From NCBI GenBank assembly GCA_021442155.1, contig CM038221.1, forward strand, positions 147,489,601 to 147,553,600: a DNA stretch of 64,000 nucleotides, in the 5' to 3' direction. Under the pieces are notes generated by a model that was not told the DNA's origin, ran no database searches, and saw nothing but the letters and a program-made list of their open reading frames with translations. The DNA comes from Cymbidium sinense (taxonomy: Eukaryota > Streptophyta > Magnoliopsida > Asparagales > Orchidaceae). Position numbers and translations under genes: made by a program. Below are positions 48,601-62,480 of the stretch, piece after piece; position 1 is the first letter of the stretch; every line of letters begins with the position of its first letter.

Positions 48601-51341
48601 GAGAAGAAAACAACACAAAACACATCTTATGCTATAATCACACAAGCTTATAAGTATTCATAAGTATCACTTCATTCATTGATTTATAGGTTTTGAAAAT
48701 AATTTTTTGTTTAATAGTGATAATAGCCACTCATATTCTTAACTTTAGCCAAAACATGCAATTTGACATAAAAGGAAACATTTTATTTAATTGATTTTTC
48801 AAAGATATGAATGCATGATTTCATATGGCAAACAATATTTAGCATGCTTGGAAAGAAATAAAGTGATGTAAGCATATGACTTCATTCACCCTAATTAATT
48901 CCTAAAGAAAATCCTATAAAATAAGATCATTTAAAGTGAATCAAAATTCTTTAAGATTTTTTATTTTTTTAAATTTGATTTGACTTGAGAAAGGTTTGCT
49001 GGTCCCCCATTTCCCCATGTGTGAATTAGTTTAGTTTAATTTTAGAACAATTAGGTTGATTTTTATATTTTGTTTAGGTTAAGGTGTGAATTAAATCCAT
49101 TACCCCTACACCACTTTAACATAATTAAATAAGTAATTATGAGCCAACATATGATATGCAACCACATGGAATTTAAATCAGCAATGCACCTAAGAAATAA
49201 ATGGGCCTAATGCAATTGGCTCATAATTATTAATTAATTAAGCTAAAGGGTTTAATTAAGTACTTTCATAACCATCCTACACATGTAGTTTGATTATAAT
49301 TTCCTTTGAAGTTCTCTTAGGTTATTGAACACCTATAAATCTACCTAAGGATTGGGTGATTAAGTTATGGAATAATTTGGTTTTGAGTTTGACTAATTGA
49401 ATTAGTTAATGAAGTGATTTAAGCCATTAATTAATATGCATTAATTAAGTGTTTATCCAAATGAAATAAACTTAGGGAAAAGATTGGAAAAGAAATCTTA
49501 ATCTCATTCCCTAAGTCCATTCACTATTTCATGATGATTAGCAAGCAATTAATGAATTTATCACTTTTAATAGGTTAATTAATCATTTAATTAATTAAAG
49601 TGATTAGGGATGAAACAAGCAATTTCTAATTAATAACAAATTCCAAGAAAATCATGAGGCAGAGGTCATCCCACTAATCAACCTTAGGAAGTTTGGAATT
49701 AATCCTAAGTAATTAAGTAATTAGCCTAATTATATTTCTAATAAAACCCAAACTGAGTTAAAATCACTATTCAAAATTAATTAATTTTAATTTTCTATTA
49801 TTCATCTTTAAATTATCTTTAAAATGAGCCTGAGTTTGCATTTTTTTTGATTTTTCTACAATTAATTATGAATTTAGGAAGTTTCATGATTAAAATCAGA
49901 TTAATTAGAGCTAATTAAACCCACATAATCAGCCACATGGCGGCGCTTCGTGATGCTTTCCATGTGGCATGGGATAGGTTATTTAAGTTGTCACATCCTC
50001 GAATCGGTGCGTGGCACTTTCTCCATGGGCCATCGATCGATCGGATGGGATTAATAATCCTGTTTAGACTTAGAGAGAGATCTAATTTGATTTAATCACA
50101 ACTGTCCATTCCAATCATGCAAAATGGATGATGTGTGATCTATCTCCTCGCGAGAGGCATTATATCGTTATTGATCATCTTCGATCCAGTTCACCGAGCT
50201 GGATGGAGTTCAAACCACCACACCTTTGAGCACAAGCAATGTATCCAATGGTCAAGATCTCAAGGGATAACACTTTTCTTCAAAAAGGACCAAGCAATTT
50301 TTTTTATGGCTACGGTTTCAATGGCATACCTCAGCTATCAGGTGCTTCAGAGGTAGCTTCTTCTAGTAGATGAAGCCTGTTGAAGGTATCAGTCTTGATT
50401 TGAAGTGGATGGCTTGACCAAGCTCCCCTTCAATTCGACTTTGATCAAAGTCCTCCTTCATGGCTTGGAAATAACTTGATTGAGCTCAACGAAGTCCTTT
50501 GATGGTGCTTGTAAGGTTAATTTGGTTTTGATGGAGAATTGGATGAGTTTGGCTTTGGATTGACCTCCCATATTTCGGCTTTAGGTAAAACTGAGAAGGA
50601 GAAATCAAGGGAGCTTAAATGGCTTTGGGAAGCTTAGGGATGCTTGGTTTCGATTCTTAGAGCTTAGTTGAATTGAGTGCTTTTTGTTTGAGTGGGAATG
50701 AGGGGGAGTATATCTCCCCCTCCTTGGATCGGATGATGAAGAGTGATTTTTCTATTTTTGATCAATGGAGGAGATTGGTTGATCAATTTGGGTTGTTTAG
50801 CATCCTATGTGAGTCATTTTAAGTAGAAGAAGGAGAGTGAGTGCCCATGTGCTAGGTGAGTGCATTGGGTGATCCAAGTGCTCAAATCTCATTAGAGTGG
50901 TCGGTTTGGCCTTGGCTTCAGTCATGGCTGACCCAAGCTCATTGGGTCATGTTCACCACCTCCCTTGGTGCCTATGTGGACCACTAGGAGGATGCTAAGT
51001 GGCCTTGAGAAAGAAATGACCAAATTCCAAGTGAATTTGGTCATAGAATACCCTTTCTCCTAAGGGTAAAATGGTCATTTGTCCTTGATTTTGATTTGGG
51101 CAGATTTGAAATGATTCAAAAAAGAGTTGGGCCAAATTTCAAGTGATTTGGAATTCATTTGGTTTGAATTGGTTCAACTTGACCTATTTAAGTCAAGTTG
51201 GGTTAGGTTGAACAATTGGTCAAATTAGATCAAACCATGGGTTAGGTCAAGTTCAAATGATCATTTGGAGCCTATAGGTATCATTGGTCTAGTTCAATTT
51301 GGTTCATATTTGGTTTTGGTTCATTTAGGTTCATTTAGGTC
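45671..51341 (-). mobile_element. LTR D: reversed LTR, truncated at its 5' side
   Basis: It starts TGTGGTGTTT, the reverse complement of an LTR 3' end (AAACACCACA). It then shows every landmark in reverse: hairpin region near 45910, TATAAG (47086-47091, minus), a polypyrimidine tract (GA tract on minus, 47147-47219), the TAGTCTGGAC block (about 48287-48373), and the GC-richer block (49930-50200). At 51341, still short of an LTR start, it is cut by LTR E. Subfamily closest to LTR1/E. Part of a large inverted repeat with LTR C. Confidence 0.8.
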
Positions 51342-54300
51342 TGTTGACCTCATTTTTAAGATGAGCTCTCAACCCCTCCATCTTAGACATAGGACTCCTC
51401 TTAGAATTTAAGAGATCCTTAGTCTTAAGACACATCTAGTGATTAGGTGGACATTCAACCTAGCCCAGAGACTTAGAGTTAGCCATAGGAATAGGTCATG
51501 CCTTAGGGGTGTTAGGAAAATTTCTACATGAAGCACTCATTCCTTCCTTCCTTCAAGTCAAACTCCAAATCAAATCAAAATCAAACTAAAATCAATTCCA
51601 ACTTGATTGATTTTCTCCAAACTAAAATCAATTCCAAATGATTGAAGCTTGTGATTGAAATTCAGAGTTCAAAATATTTCCTAAGTCCTTTGATTCCCTC
51701 TTAAGGACTTAGCCCAAATCAAATCCAAATCACTTCAAATTCATGAAATCTTCTCAAAACTCATTTATATTCTCATTTATATTCACATATATAAATGAAA
51801 TATAAATTCAAATCAATCAAACTAAACTCAAAAAATTAAATCCAAATTCTAAAAATCTTTCCTAAGTCCTTTGATCCCCTCTTATGGACATAGCTCAAAT
51901 CAAGCTCAAATCACTTCAAATTCATGAAATTTTCTTATAACTCATTTATATTCTCATTTATATTCACAAATATAAATGAAATATAAATTTAAATATCCAA
52001 AACCAAATTCAAAAATCAAACTCAAATTCAATCAAAATTCAACATAAGCCTTTCAAGTCAAAATTTTGAACTTAGCCAAATTAATTTCAAATCAAGCCAA
52101 AATCTTGGTTTTTCTTGATGATTCAATCAATCCTACAATCATGAATCCAAATATAAATACAAACTTTAAACATCAAACCAAAACTCAATTCAAAAATCAA
52201 ATCCATGTTCACCCTTTGAACTTGAAATTGTCAAATGAATCAAAACCCATTTGACTTCAAACCACTTGCAAATGGATTTATATTTCAATCATAAGCCCAT
52301 ATGTGAGTTCAATCAAACTCAAATCAAGCTTTGACGAAGCCATTTGACCTACTTAGCCTCATTTGACCCAAAGTGACCTAAAGTACCCTATGAGCCAAAT
52401 TCTAATCCTAACCAAATTTGATTAAACTAAGCCCACCTAAGCCTCTCATCATGATCAACAATCATCATGAGATGATCACTAATTAGGTCAAACCAAGTCA
52501 AAAGGGTTGACCAAGTCAACACTTAGCCAAAATGAAACCTAAACTAGCCAAAATCCACCATAGGCCAAATTGATTGAAACCATTGATCAAAACATTCATG
52601 ATCAATGTTTGAACTTGACAAGTCAACATTTGAGCTAACCTAGCTGATTGGCCACTTGATTGACAACTTGACCTAAAAAAGTCAAAATGTGTCAAAACTT
52701 GATCTAAGCCAAATTGATTAAAACCAATGGGTCGAGTTCATTCTAAAATGATTGTTGAACTTGACCAAAGCCTCAATTGGCCAACTAGACTAACTAGCCA
52801 ATTGACCATGAACTGAACTTAAAGGTCAAATTGAGTCAAACTCAAATATAAATCAAATTGATTAGAAACAAAGATACCAATCCATTTCATATGACCAACC
52901 AAACATGATCTAACCCATGACCTAACCCAAATAGGTCAATGGGTCAATTTCGTCAACTTGACTCATTTGACCTAAATGAAATCAAATGAATCAAATTCAA
53001 ACCTAAACCAAAATTGAATCAAACCAAGAAAAATATTTCAAATCATATGAACTTCTTGGTTTGACCATTTGACCAATTGGTCAACTTGAGTTGACCCATT
53101 TTGACCTAAATGGGTCAACATGAGCCAAATCATATCAAACCAACTCATATTCAATGTGGACATTTTTCAAACATACCAAATATTCAAATTGAAACCAAAT
53201 GACCATTTTACCCCTAGGCCATAGGGTAAATTTTGGCCAAATCCACTTGGAATTTGGTCAAAGCCTCTTCATGACCACTTGGCTCTCTTAGTGGACCAAG
53301 TGGACACTAAGTGTGGTGCACCTAGCCCAATGTTTGGGTCAACCTAACTAAGGTCAAACCACCATGCATGAGCATATGGAATCCTTCCTCCACTTGATTT
53401 AAGCACATGGAGCTCCACTACTCCACTCCTTAGGCCAAATTGGTGCAAGGACACCTCTAAACCCTAACAAACCCTCTAATCAATGGATCAAAACATCAAG
53501 CTCCTTCGGTCATCCTTAAAGTGAGTTAAATTCTTCATTGATTAGGCTAAAAATGGGGAGCTCCACTTGAAATCCAACTTACTCCATACCAATCCAATTC
53601 AGTTTTACAAGCTCATCGGGGCTCAATCGAACTCACCCAAGCTTTTCCCAGCTCCAAGGTAAGGAGGTGCTACTTCAACCAAGACCAAGCTCAAGTGAAG
53701 GTGGAGTTGGCCTCTAGAAGGATCAACCCAATCTCAACACCTCAAAACTTCAACAAAGCATTGTCTCCACTAGACTAAACTTCTCCAAGGGAAATTGAGT
53801 GCCTTTGATCACCTCCGGTGAGGTTAGCCATTATTTGGAGCTTTACGAAAGAAAGTATCACCCCATGTGATTCTAGCCGTTAGATGTGATCTCCTTTGTA
53901 TGTTGATGGTGTGGGTTGAGTTTGGATCCAATATGAGCTCAATCGAGCTCAGATCTACCCATAGAAGACGGACGGTGGCCATCTCCCACAAGGAAGATCA
54001 GAGATAGATTATGGGTCATCCATCTACGAGTTTTGGATGGACGACCATGATCAAAGACATGTAGATCCCATGGATTATCCCTTTAGAATCGCAGATTTAA
54101 CCTCAACCATCTGATCCTTGATCGGACGGGCAGGGAGAAAGCGAGTAGCGTTGTCGCTAACGTGGCACTATGATGTGACAACTTAAATAGTGAATCCCAT
54201 CATGCCACATGGAAAGCGTGCACCGCATCAGCCTCCACGTGGCAGATGGGATTAACTATATAATTAGGGATTTAAATTGCCTAATTAATCAAAGAAACTT

Positions 54301-56882
54301 CAAAAATGCATATTTAAGTGTAGAAAATTAGAAAAAATGTGAAATAAATTGCATATGAAAGATAATTGAATCTAGAATATTATAAAATTGGTTTTGATGG
54401 ATTTTGAACAATATTATTTTATGGATTTGGGTTTTATTGGGAATTTGATTTTGTTAATTACTCTTTAATTACCTCACTAATTAATCCTAAATTTCTTCTG
54501 TATGATTAGTGGGATGACTTCTACCTTCCCTAGTTTTCTTGGGATTTATTGATGGTTTAATTAGAGGAATTGCTAGATTAATTTCTAATTATCCTCTTAA
54601 TGTAATTAAGTTTAATTAAGTGTATGATTAGTGGTTTAATCCCTTGATTGAGTTAATTAAGGTTTGTTTAAGTGAATAGAGGTTTAGGGAATAAGTTTGG
54701 GATATTTTCCTTAAGCTATTCCTTAAACCCCATCTTTCTTCCTTAATCCAAACTTAATTAAGGAGTAATTCACTAATTACCTATTTAATTAATTTGATAA
54801 AATTCTAAAACCTTCTAGAACTTAACTAATCCATCTTGGGTAGATGCTTAGGTGTTCAATAACCTACATATATTAAGGAAATCAAAATCCCATTCACATG
54901 TGTGAGAGGGGTTATGAAATTACTTAACTTAAACCCTTTAGTTTAAATAATCATTAATCATGAGCCAAATGCATTAGCCCTTTTCTTCTTAGGTGTATTG
55001 CTGATTTAAATTCCTTGTGTGATTTTATGTCATCTCATTGGCTCATAATTATTTGATTAAGTATGATGAGTTAGGACCAGCAAGCATTCTTTCACATTTC
55101 TAAATCAACATAAAGCAAATTCAAAATAAAAATCATATTAAACAAACTTTGATTTACTTTGAACTTTTTTATTTCATAGGATTGTCTTTAGGAATTAATT
55201 AGGGTGAATGAATTTACATTGCTTTCATCACTTCATTTCTTTCCTAGCATGCTAAATGTGTATGTCATATGAAATTTATGCATTCATACTTTCTAAAATC
55301 AAATTAAAAATGAAATATTTTTTTATGTCAAATTGCATGTTTTGGTTAAAGTAAAAATATGAATGAATATTATCACTACTAAATCCAAAACTATTTTCAA
55401 AATCTATAAATCAAATACCTAAAATTGAAAGTGTGCTACTTATAATTATTTATAAGCTTGCATGTGGATATAAATATGAAGATGTGCATAGTGTGGCTTT
55501 CCTTCTCTTTTCTTTTAGCATAGTTTTGAATAGGATTTGACAAAGTGTATAGTTCATTTGAAAAGAACAAAACACTTTCCTAACCCCCTTCCTATTCATT
55601 CCTATGCTATTACTTAAGAAGGACATCCACATTTGTACATATAAATTGCATAAACAAAATAAGCAAACATCTTTCTTTTTTCCATTCATTTCTTTTGTAC
55701 ATGTGTTTATATTTAAGAAAAGTGGTATATTAGTCTAGACAACCCTGGGGTTGCGAGGCTTTAAGTAGCCCTAAGTAATTCTTGTACCTTACACCCCTAG
55801 TGCTAACAATAACACCGTACTCACTTATGCATTTCATACATACACATGTGCATGTGAATAATGGATAAAAGAAACCCCTCTTTTCTACTTAATGAAAATC
55901 ATGCATCATAAAGCATTCAATTTTCTTAAGTAACATTTCTTAGCATTCATCATAAAGTGTGCTAAACATTTCCATTTGTATGTATAGATATGCTTAGGAT
56001 TCATTCATATGCATGTTATACATGTTGGGAAAGAAATGAAGTGATGTGTGTTTTGTGATATTAATTCACTTTACTTAATCTTAAAATGCCTTTCTTTTTG
56101 AATAGGTTTATTTAAGAAAAATATAAACTTAGGATTAATTAAAACACATAATAAAACATTCATTAAACAAAATCAATTATGAATCCACTTTAGAATCTAC
56201 TTGGGGTAGGGAAGGAAAGAGAAGTTCTCTTCTCTTTTCCCTCTCTTTACAACCTTTAGTAATTAAGTAGGTTCATTCAAACCAAACAAAATCATCAAAT
56301 AAAATTAACCTAAATCAACTAAACAACTTAAATGAAACCACCCTCTAAGTTGAACATTTTCATACTTAGGAAATCTAAACCTTAAAAGCCTAGCTAAGCA
56401 TACCACACAAATCTTAAATAGCACACATATTAGGCTAAGTCGTCACTTCTAGCTTTAGGTTAGGGAGGTGCATGGCTTGATGTTTGCTTTTATTTTGTGA
56501 TATATTATTTCTAGTCTGGATGTTAGGGTGTATGTGCATAGAATGAATGGTAGGATGGTTTAGTCTAATCATTATTTTCTACAGGGGATTGTGCTTAAGG
56601 TGCATTGTAATAAAAAATATATCTACTTTTGCTGTGCAGGTGCTTATACACCTAAGCATAATCCAATAGACCAAGTGAGCTTGGTTACCCATGTGTGGGG
56701 TGCTAAGTCCAATATACATGCTTGGCATTTGTATGGTTTGTTTAGCTAATCTCTATTTTAGGTGTTAGTTAGATTTACTTTTCCTTTTCATGTAATTTTG
56801 TAATTAGGATTTTGGAATGATTGTTATGGAGGATTAGGATGAGCATTGGTCATAAGATTACATCTTATGTACCATGTGAAGC
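51342..56882 (+). mobile_element. LTR E: 5'-complete, 3'-truncated LTR inserted in LTR D
   Basis: It begins TGTTGACCTCATTTTTAAG after the LTR D text TTTAGGTC. Close to LTR1 throughout: a TTGAC-rich region 52300-53150, a GC-richer block with CCACGTGG at 54235-54242, a single TAGTCTGGAC block at 55731-55826 and a conserved dyad near 56582-56665. It stops near 56882, just before the point where the GA tract and TATA box should begin, so it lacks a promoter. There it joins mid-LTR sequence of LTR F. Confidence 0.8.
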
Positions 56883-59556
56883 TAGCCAATTTGACCCACT
56901 TAGCCCAAATTGACCTAAAGGGTCAATTTGGTCTAAATCCAAATTAAATATAAATTGATTAAAACCAAGGACTAAATTCATTTTCAATTAGCTAATTGAA
57001 CATGAATCAACCTATAACCCAAGCCAATTTAGCCAATTTTGGTCAAATTTGCAACTTTACCCATTTGATCCATTTGATTCCAAATGAGCCAAAATCAATT
57101 CTAGGCCAAATTAAATCAAATTGATCATTCCAAAACTTTAAATCATCATTTGAACTAACTAAGCCTTGGTTTGAACCAATCACCAATGGTCAACCTAACA
57201 TGACCCAATGTAATCCAAATGACCCAAATTGAGCCAAATCCTTTGAAACCAACCCATGGAATCTTAGGAGCTAATCAAACCCAACCCAAACCCACTTGGG
57301 ATCAACCCAAAATCATCCCAAACCCAATCAAATCCCTAATATATCCTCCCCTCACATAGGATTCCACCTAATCTCATTCAATCCTCCCCATCACTTGCAT
57401 TCAATGGAGACTAACTTCACAGCCCCAAAGGAAGACTTAGGAGCTAGAATCTAAAGTCCCCAATCTACCATCACCTCCCAACCATCTCCCCATCACCATT
57501 AATGGTGATTTTCGGCCATCCCAAAAATACAAAAAATATAAGCCTCAAAGATCTTCCTCCTGCCCTCATTTCACTCCCCTAGAGCTCCCAAACTAACCAG
57601 CAACCATTTTCACTTTGTTTAGAGTGAAAACCATCAAAATCAAGCATTCTAGTGAGGAAGCGATGGCCATTGGTGGATACATTGGTCCAAAGGGAGGCAA
57701 AGTTCTAGATCCAATCTAAAGCTTTAATTAAATCTCTTAAAACTTTAAAAATTCATAAAAAAATAAAATAATTAACGAAAAATTAGACATAAGGGCATTT
57801 TAAGCCTTTTTTTAGAGAATCAACAAATCTAAAATCTTTAAATTTCATTAAATAGTTTGAACTTAATTTGATGTTTAGTGAAATCAAATTTCATCAATTA
57901 CTCTAAAAATGCAAATAATATTGAGTTGAAATTTTTAGAGATTGAAATTGAAGTTAAGATCTACCTACCATATAAATTTCAAATCAAAAGAATTTTTGGA
58001 TTGGTAGATTTTGCATTCTGAAGCTCAAATAGTCTATTTTAACAAAAATAAATTAATAGACTTTATAAAAATCATGAAAAATCATTTAAAGCAGCTAAAG
58101 CTTTAGAAAATCATAGAAAAATCATAAAATTATAAATAAATATTCATTTTAAAGGTATTTTAGAGGAGAATGTAATAAAAATATTTTCATTTGATTTTAA
58201 ACAATAATTAAGGCTTAATTTTAGTTTAATTGAAAACTTAATTAGCTTAATTACTTCTTAATTACTCATGTAATTAATTCCAAACTTTTTGAGGTTGATT
58301 ATTGGGATGACCCCTTGCTTGGTTAAGTAGAGAAATTGGTTATCTTTGCCTTAATTACATTCTTAATTAATTATATGATTAATTAACATGCTAAATAGTA
58401 AGTAAACCATTAATTAAACTTGGAAATCATTGTATAATAGTGAATGATCATGGGGAATGAGATTAGGACCTTTTTTCTAATTTTTTACCTTAAGTTCATT
58501 TCATTTGAATGGAAATTAATTAATTTGAGATTAATTAATGGTTTAATTTATTAATTAAAATGGCTTAATTAATAAAATTAAAATCATGATTATTCTAGAA
58601 CTCATCTAATTAAGTTTCTTGGGCAGATTTGTAGGTATTTAATAACCTAAAGCTATTTAAGGAAATTATGGCTAACCCACATGTGTGGGGAAGCCATAAG
58701 AGTACTTAATTAAGCTCTTTAATCTAATTAACATTAATTGTAAGCCAATTGCATTTGGCCTTTCATTTCTTAAGATCATTGCAATTTTATTTTGCATTCA
58801 TGTGCATATCTTGTTGGCTCATAATTAGTTGGTTACTTACTTTAAGGTAACATAGGTAATGGGTAATTAATGGAATTAACTCATATCATAACTTAATTAA
58901 GCCATAAAATCAACCTAATTACCTCTCATTGAACTAAATTAATTAACTAATATGGGAATGGGTTAGGAACAACAAATGATTGAATCTTCTCTCTTCTTTA
59001 AATCAAATCAGTCATCCAAAACTAACTTGATAAGAAGCCTTGGTTTACTTTAAATGGTTGTATTTGATATGATTGTCCTTAAGAATTAGTTTGATTGAAT
59101 AAACATGTGTTTTATGTCTTATTATTCCTTTCCAATCATATTAAATGATGTGTGTCTTATGGTTTCATGCATTCATGTTTTCAAAATGTTTAAATTTAAA
59201 TGAATTTCCTTTATGTCAAGCTTGCTTATGTTGATTAATCTATTAATATGTGTGGCTATTATCACTATTAAATCAAAAATCTATTTTCAAAAGTTTATAA
59301 ATCAATTACAATATTTGGAGTGATAATAGTTATAAATATTTATAAGCTTGCATGTGCTTATGGCTTAGAACATCTGATATGGAGTTCTCTTTCTTTAGTC
59401 TATATGGATTTACATAAAGTTTGAATGTTAACAAGTGTATAGTCCATTTGAAAAGGACACAACATTTGTTTTAATTCATTCCTATGTATTACTATATTAG
59501 AATTTAGGTAGAACTTTAGCTCACATGTATAAAAAATTCACTTGAAAGGAATACAA

Positions 59557-60170
59557 CTTTTGCATGATTTTTTTATTCGTGTAGTCATTTGTATATTCAT
59601 ATGTATTCAAGAATAGTGGGTATATCTAGTCTGGACATTCTGGCGACACGAGGCTTTAAGTAGCCCCAAGGAGATTTTTACCTCACTCTCTTGGATAACA
59701 ATGGCGAAGTATCCACTTTTATACACTTGTATGTGCATTTAGCTAATGAATGAAAATCTTCATCTCAACTTTTGCATGATTCCATTCTTGTAGTCATTTT
59801 TACATCCATGTGTATTCAAAAATAGTGTATATCTAGTCTGACATTTGGGATTGGCTTTAAAGTAGCCCCAAGGAGGTTTTACCTCACTCCCTGGTTAACA
59901 AATGGCAAAGTATCCACTTAAAACTTTATACACTTGTATGTGCATTTTTAATGAATGAAAATCTCCATCTCAACTTTTGCATGATTTTTCATTCTTGTAG
60001 TCATTTAAACATCCATATGTATTCAAAATAGTATATATCTAGTACGGATATTTTTGATGCGAGATTTTTAAGTAGAAAGGATCAATACCTCACTCCCTTG
60101 GTTAACAATGGTGAAGTACTTGCTTAAAACTTTTATATGCTTCTATGTGCATTTGACTAATGAATAAAAA
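59557..60170 (+). repeat. Tandem triplication in LTR F (about 212 and 205 bp)
   Basis: Units start with CTTTTGCATGA at 59557, 59769 and 59974, and each contains a degraded TAGTCTGGAC block. It corresponds to the 218-bp triplication in LTR B but is more decayed. Confidence 0.8.
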
Positions 60171-60483
60171 TCTTCTTTTCTACAAAATACACATATGCAT
60201 CTTTCATTTAAATTGTGCTAAAAGAAATATATTGCATGTATAATTATACTTAGGATTCAATTATATGCATGTTATATGTGATGAAAAAGGATAATGTGAT
60301 GTATGTCATGTGTTAGTAGTTCACTCAAACTAATCTTAAGAAGCCTTTCATGTTGAATGCAATCATTTAAGGTAAACCTGAACTTAAGATCAATTTAAAA
60401 TATGTAATAAGCCATTCACTAAGGAGAACTAAACCAAATTAACATGCTTTCTAAAGTGGCTTAGGGTGGGGATGAAAGAGGGT

Positions 60484-60502
60484 TATATATATATATATAT
60501 TA
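60484..60502. repeat. Short (AT)n run in LTR F
   Basis: About 9 AT units at the edge of a deletion compared with LTR B, where CTTTTCTTCTC and TATAACATTTAG are expected. Confidence 0.8.
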
Positions 60503-60700
60503 AAACTTTCAAATCAATTAAAGCATTTGAAGTGAAACCACCCTTTATGTTAAATCAAATCTTTCTACACTTAAGAAACTACAACCGTCTAAAAGATGCA
60601 CTACGTATATTTTATGATGTAATATTTTATCTTGGATGTTAGGGTGTATGTCCAGCAGACTAAATGTTAGTAGATTAGCCTAATCATATTTTATGCAGGA

Positions 60701-60777
60701 GATTATGCTTAGAGGGGCCGCTTAAAAATAAATATAAATGCCCTCTTTATAGGTTGCTTAAGCCTCTAAGCATAATC
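60701..60777 (+). other. Long conserved LTR dyad, best copy
   Basis: GATTATGCTTAGAGG (60701-60715) is the exact reverse complement of CCTCTAAGCATAATC (60763-60777). Inner arms CTTAA/TTAAG extend the stem past a short bulge. The AT-rich loop includes AAATAAATATAAATG. About 20 bp downstream lies the second dyad with GGGCTTGG and CTAAGTCC. Confidence 0.7.
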
Positions 60778-61019
60778 CAAGTTAGGACAAGTGGGCTTGG
60801 TTACCCATGTGCAGGGTGCTAAGTCCAAATTATAATATAACTGCTTGGGTTGTATGTATGTTTAGCTAATACTTATTTTGCAGGTGTAATTAGATTTACT
60901 TTTTTTTATTTTTAATGTAATTTTTCATTAGAAATTAAGATTAGTGCTATAGGGGATTAGGATGAGCAGTGGCTAGAAGGCTTTGTCCTAAGATGCCCTG
61001 TGATGTCTTTGGAGAAAAT

Positions 61020-61140
61020 CAAATCAAAAAGAAGAGAAGGAGGATATGAAAAAATAACAAAAAGAAAACCCCCATAGCATATATTCTATTATAATCTGGG
61101 TTGTATAAGGGTTGAGCTCGGCTACCCATCTTTTCTTTTT
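61020..61140 (+). promoter_or_regulatory. Candidate LTR core promoter (LTR F)
   Basis: GA-rich tract (61026-61065), TATAAG at 61104-61109, then GGGTTGAGCTCGGCTACCC, a slightly imperfect form of the family dyad. Confidence 0.4.
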
Positions 61141-62480
61141 TTGGGGTGTATGACGAAACCCGACGGCACTGATTTTTTATTCTTTATAAATGTTTGATTG
61201 ATGTTGTGTTTAGATTGCGCATTAGAATTGCATGCTTTTCATAGTTTCTTAATGTTTTATGTTGAATGTGTGGCCTGGATGCGATTAGACTCTTAGGATA
61301 AAAATAAATTTTCTACTCAATTAATTAGTTACAATTAAAATTTTCTACAACTCATAATCTCACATAAAGCCTAGGACATAATCAAGATAATTAAAATATT
61401 TAGTAACCCCTTAGCTGAATGTTGTATGTCTCACATCATGCATGTATATTATTCCATGCCTGCTAAGAGAGGGTTTTCATCCTTGCACGATAGGGGAAGG
61501 CTTGACTTTTGAGGGCTTCCTCTGTGTTAAAAAACACCTCTTTCCTACTGATTTAGCCCATAATCCATTTTCATCATGCATTTAGGCATAAGAAATCCTA
61601 TAGCCTTTGTCAAAATTAAGAGTCAAAAATCAAATAAAATTTGAAAAGATTTCTCATTAGACTAAGTCATTGTTCATACTACTCATGCTTTTGTCTCTTA
61701 GGTAGTGGGTTTAAAGACTTTAGACTCTTTCTAAATCAATAATAGTCTAATTATCTTGTAAATTCATAAGACCGAACTACATGGATTTAAAGTGTAGGAG
61801 GAGTTAGCTGGCATCCACTCTGGGCGATTGTAAGCCCAGTAGTCGGGTGGCTTATTCTCTCTTATGGAGGTAAACCTTGTTACCATGTTCGCTTAGATTT
61901 AGGTCATGCTTTAGCTTATGACAAACCTCTCTAGATTTAGGATCTGAGGTAGCTATTTTCTTCGGGCTACAAGCATAAATCCTCACCTCTTAGGCATTTC
62001 CACAATCTTTTATTATGGGATTATAAGTCTTAGCTTTCTAATAAAATTTTAACTTAAATAAATAAATCTCATCAACTTTCATTATATAAAGAATAATTAT
62101 AGGAAAAGTTGGAATGCTCACTAGGTTTCCTAGTATCATGAGCATTTTTTACTCATTTCCTTTTACTTCGATAATAAGTCTTCTCCTTGAGTTTTCTCAT
62201 TTGATTTTTCAATATAACCAATTTATTGATAGTCTATCCATAAAATCTTTGGATATTTTAATTTCTACTTTAATCAAGAGTTTTTCTAAGGAATTCACTT
62301 TTCTTAGGATGTAAATAACTTATGGAATTTGCTTTACTTTTCATGTAAAGGAAAAAATCTGGTATATTCAAAGACCCAACATGCATTATAATTAGGTCCA
62401 TTCTTGGGTGATGACTTCTATCTTTGAGAGTATTCGTATCGATCACTTCAATAAGTACTCTATGATGTGGTGTCCCACTT

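Larger units (their letters stand above)
56883..62480 (+). mobile_element. LTR F: 3' LTR of element 2, 5'-truncated
   Basis: From its first bases it matches LTR B from about 19700 onward and shares B-specific features: the triplicated unit of about 210 bp (59557-60170) and the text through 60141-60175 that LTR A interrupts in B. It carries the best copy of the long dyad (60701-60777) and TATAAG at 61104-61109. Near 60484 an (AT) run replaces lost sequence. The last 25 bp or so of the LTR are missing, since GTGTCCCACTT is followed directly by RT codons at 62481. It is best read as the 3' LTR of the element whose 5' LTR is B. Confidence 0.7.
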
